Source of the DNA: Roseivirga sp. E12
Lineage (GTDB): Bacteria > Bacteroidota > Bacteroidia > Cytophagales > Cyclobacteriaceae
Length of the DNA stretch: 64,000 nt
Direction: 5' to 3'
Assembly: GCF_017592825.1 (NCBI RefSeq)
Contig: NZ_JAGFMD010000001.1
Coordinates: 1,240,001-1,304,000 of the forward strand
Under the pieces are notes generated by a model that was given only the letters and a program-made list of their open reading frames with translations, was not told the origin of the DNA and did not search any database. A program made the translations under genes and the position numbers. Position 1 is the stretch's first letter. Each line of letters begins with the position of its first letter. Of this stretch, positions 59,336 to 64,000 are shown in pieces.

Positions 59336-60307
59336 ATGAAATCCTACATCAGAAACTCCTATGGAGGTCCAGAGGTCCTAGAGCTCATTGAGATGCCCAT
59401 ACCCGAACCAAAGGCCAATGAGGTTCTAATCAAAATCAAGGCGGCATCCATCAATCCTGCTGACTGGCGGATCATGCGAGCTGATCCATTTTTGGTTCGT
59501 ACGGCCATGGGAGTTTTCAAACCCAAATTCAAACATATCGGAGCCGATGTCTCAGGCATTATTGAGACTGTTGGAACATCTGTGTTGAATTGGGAGCCAG
59601 GTGACGAAGTCGTCAGTGACATTATGAGGTGTGGAATGGGTGCATACGGAGAATACGTTGCTGTGCCTCAAGAACTCTTAGTTAGAAAGCCAAAAAATGT
59701 CTCGTTTGGCGATGCCGCTGCCGTCCCTATTGCAGGCTTAACAGCCTTTCAAGCACTTATGGATTACGGAAAGCTCCAATCAGGTCAGCGGGTTCTCATT
59801 AACGGAAGTTCTGGTGGTGTAGGCACCTATGCAGTACAGATTGCTAAGCACTACGGAGCTCATGTCACTGGCGTATGCTCCTCTCATAACAAGGAAATGG
59901 TCCGTGGTCTCGGAGCAGATCAGGTGATTGCCTATGATTTGGAGGACTATCGCAATCCAAAAGAGAAATACGATCTCATCTTGGATAATGTAGGTAACTG
60001 TTCATTTAAAGCAGCCAAGGCCATGCTCAAGACAGAAGGCATCTCACTGCTAATTGGTTGGGGCGGATTTTCACATATGATCAACTACATGGTCCAAGGC
60101 GGAATGGCAAAACTAACAGGCTCTAAAACTTTCAAAGGAATAGAAGCCAAAATGGACACGGGAGACCTTGAAAGCCTTATGGAGCTTCTATCAATAGGTG
60201 CGATTAGGTCAGTAATCGATAAATCATTTCCTATGGAACAACTAAAAGAAGCAATCTTGCTTCAAGAGAAAGGAAGAACAAAGGGGAAAATAATTGTCCA
60301 CAATTAG
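59336..60307 (+). CDS. NAD(P)-dependent MDR oxidoreductase
   Basis: 323 residues: GroES-like half with KIKAASINPADWRIMRADPF and HIGADVSGIIETVG, Rossmann half with INGSSGGVGTYAVQIAKHYG and ADQVIAYDLED. No catalytic or structural zinc ligands. Belongs to the quinone oxidoreductase group. About 34 bp after the XRE gene, possibly under its control. Confidence 0.9.
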   Translation: MKSYIRNSYGGPEVLELIEMPIPEPKANEVLIKIKAASINPADWRIMRADPFLVRTAMGVFKPKFKHIGADVSGIIETVGTSVLNWEPGDEVVSDIMRCGMGAYGEYVAVPQELLVRKPKNVSFGDAAAVPIAGLTAFQALMDYGKLQSGQRVLINGSSGGVGTYAVQIAKHYGAHVTGVCSSHNKEMVRGLGADQVIAYDLEDYRNPKEKYDLILDNVGNCSFKAAKAMLKTEGISLLIGWGGFSHMINYMVQGGMAKLTGSKTFKGIEAKMDTGDLESLMELLSIGAIRSVIDKSFPMEQLKEAILLQEKGRTKGKIIVHN

Positions 60308-60341
60308 TCGAACAACACGTCAATCTCAAAACAACAAAATC

Positions 60342-60464
60342 ATGCATTATCTATTTATACTAGCCTTTAAACTATTCGAACATGGCTATAGATTGTCTGC
60401 AAAAGGTGCTAGACATCTATGCCACAAGTTGAGCCATATTCATCCATTCAATTGTCCCGGCTAG
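60342..60464 (+). CDS. Possible 40-residue protein
   Basis: MHYLFILAFKLFEHGYRLSA, then KGARHLCHKLSHIHPFNCPG and TAG. It has a short hydrophobic N-terminus and a His/Cys-rich tail. No support beyond an open frame in a 270-bp gap that otherwise shows nothing. Confidence 0.25.
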   Translation: MHYLFILAFKLFEHGYRLSAKGARHLCHKLSHIHPFNCPG

Positions 60465-60576
60465 CATTTCAACATAGGAATTAGAGGATTCAAAATGGTA
60501 ATTCACCGTTTCAGCCAAGACTCCCTTCTAAACACAACACAATACGTAGAAAATCAAAGACCAAAACAACGACACT

Positions 60577-60795
60577 ATGAAGCTGCTTATTTTCAAAACC
60601 AATATTGGAAACAGGTTTAAAGCCAAAAAGGTCAACTCCATCTTTGCCTATTCACCAAAGATTTTTGAATGGTCCATAGATATGGAAGACATTGATAATG
60701 TACTCAGAGTAGAAGCTGATGACCGTTCTTCTGAAAAGGAAATTATCGAAATGGTTTCCACTTGCGGCTTGCAATGTGAGGTCTTACCAGATTAG
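60577..60795 (+). CDS. Small HMA-like/ferredoxin-like protein (72 residues)
   Basis: MKLLIFKTNIGNRFKAKKVN, FEWSIDMEDIDNVLRVEADD and EIIEMVSTCGLQCEVLPD give a beta-alpha-beta-beta-alpha-beta pattern as in heavy-metal-associated domains, without the CxxC metal site. Similar small proteins occur beside regulators in Bacteroidota. The function is unknown. Confidence 0.6.
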   Translation: MKLLIFKTNIGNRFKAKKVNSIFAYSPKIFEWSIDMEDIDNVLRVEADDRSSEKEIIEMVSTCGLQCEVLPD

Positions 60796-60885
60796 ATATA
60801 ATCATAATCCTAGTAGCGTTTAATATAGGTTCAAATTCATTTTAGGACGCATATTTGCTAACTTTTGAGTGAACTTTGAAAGCGC

Positions 60886-62787
60886 ATGAGTAAGCTCACT
60901 TTACTTTGTATTGGTATAGTCTTATCGGTCAGTACTTTGGCCAATGATTTAGATAAGTACCTGATCAACCCTCCACAAGAAATTAGTATTCAAGAAGGTT
61001 GTCTATCCGATGTTTATCAACAGGCTGGTCAGCTGAAAAACTTCGTGCTTTCATTAAAAAAAACAGACCTGCTTGGCGACATCTCTATTGCTCAACCCAT
61101 TCCATCGAAGGTCAACTTCAGCTTTACTTTAGATTCGATCAATCTACCTGATCAGGGTTATGATTTAAAAATTGAAGGCAATCAGATTTCAGTAAAAGGC
61201 CACAGTTTTGCGGCACTCTATTATGCCAAACAGACCATACTTCAATTACTTGAATATGCAATTACCGAAAGTCAGCCACTTCCCTGCTTAACGATACGCG
61301 ATTGGCCTGACTTTGAGCGAAGAGGCTATATGCTTGATGTAAGTCGAGATAAGGTACCCACAATGGAAAGCCTTTATCTATTAGTTGATCAATTGTCCGA
61401 TTGGAAAATTAATGAGCTGCAACTTTATACCGAACATACCTATGCCTATAAAGATCATAAAGTGGTCTGGGAGAACTCAAGTCCTTTGACCGCTGATGAA
61501 ATACAAGCATTGGATGCCTATTGCAGGGCCAGATACATCGACCTGGTTCCTAATCAGAACTCTTTTGGGCATATGGAAAACTGGCTTAAACATGACGAGT
61601 ATCTGGATTTAGCAGAGTGCCCAGAAGACTGTCAAACGGTCTGGGGTAAACGAAAAAGGACAAGTTTCGATCCCACCAACCCTAAGTCATTAGAGCTTAT
61701 GAAGTCCCTTTATGCCGAAGCATTACCCAACTTTTCGAGTCAATTCTTTAATATCGGTGGCGATGAGACGGTAGAACTCTGTGAAGGAAAATCAAAAGCT
61801 GAATGTGACAAAATCGGCAAGGGGCAGGTATACCTTAACTACCTTAAAAAACTCAATTTTGAAGCCAACAGATTAGGCTTTAAAACTCAGTTTTGGGGAG
61901 ACATCATTCTCAATCACCCTGAACTGATCGGTCAATTACCAAAGGATATGACGGCCCTGGTTTGGGGCTATCAAGATGATCATCCATTTGATGAGCAATT
62001 GCCAAAGTTTAAGGAAGCGGGCCTTGATTTTTATGTATGCCCAGGAACATCATCATGGAGGTCTCTCATTGGCAGAAACAAGAATGCCTTTGGCAACCTT
62101 AAGAACGCTGCCCTCACAGGCAAAGAGAATGGTGCAAAAGGATATTTGAATACCAATTGGGGTGACTACGGTCACTGGCAGCCTGTATCCACTATTTACC
62201 CAAGCATGATGATAGGCGCTAGCTATGCATGGAATTATGAAGACTCATCCCTCAAGCATTTAGAATTTCAGCTCAACCAATACGTTTTTATGGATAAAAC
62301 TGGCCTAACTGCAAAGGCTGTTCTGCAACTAGGAAATGCCTATTTAGACACCAAGATTCCAAAGGGAAATGCGAACGCATTTCACCTATTACTAAGACGC
62401 TATCTATGGACCATGCAAGGGAATTATCAAACCAAAAACCTGACCATAGAAAACCTTGAGAGTTCAAGAACCACAATTCTCAGTGCACTTGATTTGTTGA
62501 AAGGAGCAGAACCAACATCAGCTGATGCTAAATACATTTCTGCTGAGCTTCGCCAAGCCGCAGCCTTAGCTATGTATGGTATTGATCTGGGTATCGCTAG
62601 ACTTCAGACTGAAGATTATCAAACCAAGAGTATTCCTCTTGAAAAAAGGAATGAGTTAGGTCAGGCCCTAGAAGTCCTGATTGACACTCACAAGGAACTT
62701 TGGCTCATGCGAAACCGTCAAGGAGGTTTGGCCGATTCCTCTTCTAAACTTGAGGATATTTTAGATTTCTATAAAAGTGATAATTAG
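60886..62787 (+). CDS. Beta-N-acetylhexosaminidase (glycoside hydrolase family 20)
   Basis: 633 residues. Signal peptide (LLCIGIVLSVSTLAND). A GH20b-like N-terminal domain is followed by the barrel: DWPDFERRGYMLDVSRDKVP, NELQLYTEHTYAYKDH, VPNQNSFGHMENWL, and FFNIGGDETVELCEG with the Asp-Glu catalytic pair. ALVWGYQDDHPF and the Trp-rich NTNWGDYGHWQP belong to the sugar pocket. Trims terminal GlcNAc/GalNAc from chitin or glycans in the periplasm. An AraC regulator follows 3 bp later. Confidence 0.92.
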   Translation: MSKLTLLCIGIVLSVSTLANDLDKYLINPPQEISIQEGCLSDVYQQAGQLKNFVLSLKKTDLLGDISIAQPIPSKVNFSFTLDSINLPDQGYDLKIEGNQISVKGHSFAALYYAKQTILQLLEYAITESQPLPCLTIRDWPDFERRGYMLDVSRDKVPTMESLYLLVDQLSDWKINELQLYTEHTYAYKDHKVVWENSSPLTADEIQALDAYCRARYIDLVPNQNSFGHMENWLKHDEYLDLAECPEDCQTVWGKRKRTSFDPTNPKSLELMKSLYAEALPNFSSQFFNIGGDETVELCEGKSKAECDKIGKGQVYLNYLKKLNFEANRLGFKTQFWGDIILNHPELIGQLPKDMTALVWGYQDDHPFDEQLPKFKEAGLDFYVCPGTSSWRSLIGRNKNAFGNLKNAALTGKENGAKGYLNTNWGDYGHWQPVSTIYPSMMIGASYAWNYEDSSLKHLEFQLNQYVFMDKTGLTAKAVLQLGNAYLDTKIPKGNANAFHLLLRRYLWTMQGNYQTKNLTIENLESSRTTILSALDLLKGAEPTSADAKYISAELRQAAALAMYGIDLGIARLQTEDYQTKSIPLEKRNELGQALEVLIDTHKELWLMRNRQGGLADSSSKLEDILDFYKSDN

Positions 62788-62790
62788 GCC

Positions 62791-63648
62791 ATGACCCGAG
62801 ACATTATCGATATCAACAACTTCATTGTGCTTATTGAACACTCAAGTGCAGAAAAGACCTTTGTGGAAAAATGTGGTTTTGAGAGTGGCGTAATTGGTAT
62901 TGCTTTCTATGGCAAAGGGGAAGTAGAGTTGAATATTGTAAAGGACAATCTGAAGGAGACTTATCACAACACGAAGGGTGCAGCCCTCTCCTTTTACGCT
63001 GGTAAAGGATCTACTTTCGAGCACACAATTTCTCCAGAACAACCGATGCAGTCTATTTGCATTGTATCTACTCTAGACAACTTCAAGAAACTCCCTGAGC
63101 ATGAACAGAAAGTTTATGAGGAGCAACTGAGCGAACTTGTAGTTCCCAAAAAAGACATTGTTGGCGGTCCCGCTTTTTATATGACTCCTCATATGCAAAC
63201 TGCCGTAGAGAAAATTTTCAGTACCACATTTACGGGCAATACACGAATGATGTTCCTACGGAGTCAGGTGACCGAGCTGCTGGCACACTTCTTTGCAGAA
63301 CTTGATAAACCCATCACAGACACTTTGAAAAATGAGGATGTCGAAAAAATCTACGAGGCCAAGGAAATCTTAGATAGTAATATTTCGGCTCCGCCCTCTT
63401 TGAATGAACTCTCGAAACTTATTGGGCTCAATAGCAACAAACTGAAAAAGAACTTCAAAGAAGTCTTCGGCATGCCAGTATTTAAGCATCTTCAGAATGA
63501 GCGACTGAGTCAAGCCCATGATATGCTCAAGGATAGTGAGCTAAGTATACAAGAGGCCGCATGGCAGGTAGGATATGAGAGTCTTAGCTCCTTCTCCAAT
63601 GCCTTCACAAAGAAATTTGGCTTTCGACCAAGCGAAATAAAGCGATAG
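62791..63648 (+). CDS. AraC-family regulator next to the hexosaminidase
   Basis: 285 residues. The N-terminal 150 residues have a cupin-like beta pattern (FYGKGEVELNIVKDNL, FYAGKGSTFEHTISPEQ). C-terminal helix-turn-helix: PSLNELSKLIGLNSNKLKKN, LSIQEAAWQVGYESLSSFSN, AFTKKFGFRPSEIKR. Possibly senses a sugar and controls the GH20 gene with which it is co-transcribed. Confidence 0.92.
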   Translation: MTRDIIDINNFIVLIEHSSAEKTFVEKCGFESGVIGIAFYGKGEVELNIVKDNLKETYHNTKGAALSFYAGKGSTFEHTISPEQPMQSICIVSTLDNFKKLPEHEQKVYEEQLSELVVPKKDIVGGPAFYMTPHMQTAVEKIFSTTFTGNTRMMFLRSQVTELLAHFFAELDKPITDTLKNEDVEKIYEAKEILDSNISAPPSLNELSKLIGLNSNKLKKNFKEVFGMPVFKHLQNERLSQAHDMLKDSELSIQEAAWQVGYESLSSFSNAFTKKFGFRPSEIKR

Positions 63649-63741
63649 TTCTTTTCGAACAAATCAGAATTCTTTTCGGACAAGCCAACCACAAATAACT
63701 GAGACAATTTTGTGTCAACGAAAGACATAAAACCCTTAGTT

Positions 63742-64000
63742 ATGAAAGGCAATATCTTACTAATTACGACTTTAATTACTGGACTCTCAGCTGGTTTATT
63801 CTATGCTTGGCAAGTATCAGTTATCCCTGGTACGCGCAAAATTTCAGACCTCAATTACCTGGAGTCTATGCAATCCATTAATCGAGAGATACTCAATCCC
63901 TGGTTCTTTATCATCTTTCTCGGACCATTGATTCTAATGGTCATCTCAGGAATTGGGCTTCATCGAATAGATGACTCTCAGAGTTTTGCTTGGGTGCTCA
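63742..64000 (+). CDS. DUF1772-like membrane protein, cut by the right edge
   Basis: The first 86 residues, MKGNILLITTLITGLSAGLF then YAWQVSVIPGTRKISDLNYL and a second helix WFFIIFLGPLILMVISGIGL. The AGLFYAW..V.PG pattern is that of DUF1772/anthrone-oxygenase-like membrane proteins. The remainder lies outside the window. Confidence 0.75.
   Translation, partial: MKGNILLITTLITGLSAGLFYAWQVSVIPGTRKISDLNYLESMQSINREILNPWFFIIFLGPLILMVISGIGLHRIDDSQSFAWVL

Overview
The window looks like chromosome from a marine-type Bacteroidota, most probably the order Cytophagales. Evidence: promoters with the phylum's TAnnTTTG -7 box, few recognisable Shine-Dalgarno sequences, LytS/LytTR pairs, a hybrid histidine kinase with a periplasmic propeller, DUF6090, DUF6768 and TPR/TolB-type proteins, BlaI/BlaR1-M56, NhaC, and many REP-like palindromes between genes. 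There is no integrase, phage gene, transposase or CRISPR array. Both edges cut a gene: mtnA on the left and a DUF1772 protein on the right.

Layout. 0-5.3 kb: mtnA and an overlapping HAD phosphatase, a CAT-anticodon tRNA, a lipoprotein agmatine/peptidylarginine deiminase, a LytS/LytTR pair, a tRNA remnant and a small AraC regulator. 5.3-9.1 kb: small unknown proteins, then a three-gene cassette (DUF1611/DgcN-like, an alanine-racemase-fold PLP enzyme, a VanX-type dipeptidase) that reads as D-amino-acid or murein-peptide salvage. 9.1-14.9 kb: ECF sigma with a membrane partner, MarR regulator, and a 1234-residue hybrid sensor kinase. 15-22.6 kb: acyl-CoA catabolism (kinase-like phosphotransferase, ACAD10/11-type dehydrogenase, SDR, 3-hydroxyacyl-CoA dehydrogenase) resembling the 4-hydroxyacyl-CoA route of levulinate degradation, studded with palindromic repeats.

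22.7-27.6 kb is the most unusual region. A promoter and terminator bracket a candidate structured RNA. An array of tRNA and tRNA-like genes follows, some normal and some clearly abnormal (palindromes inserted in the D and variable loops, a missing elbow, an extra hairpin, an acceptor stem running through the CCA position). Downstream on the same strand lie a slipin (SPFH) gene, a TPR protein and the RNA ligase RtcB. I read this as an RNA-repair locus with its own tRNA-like RNAs.

28.3-36.6 kb: an inorganic sulfur module on the minus strand (SulP, persulfide dioxygenase-rhodanese, two YeeE/YedE halves, an outer-membrane porin, a TsdA-like dihaem cytochrome) with a divergent Crp/Fnr regulator over a short palindrome. 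36.7-43 kb: two large unrecognised proteins, one made of pentapeptide repeats and one of 1235 residues with NHL-like repeats. 43-49 kb: GNAT plus UBP zinc finger, BlaI/BlaR1 with a double operator, DUF6090, and divergent TPR proteins. 49-64 kb: DUF885 peptidase, aldo/keto reductase, NhaC, AraC regulators, PQQ-type dehydrogenase, MFS transporter, DUF2178-like/XRE pair, MDR oxidoreductase, GH20 hexosaminidase.

All calls rest on motifs read by eye; no database search was possible.
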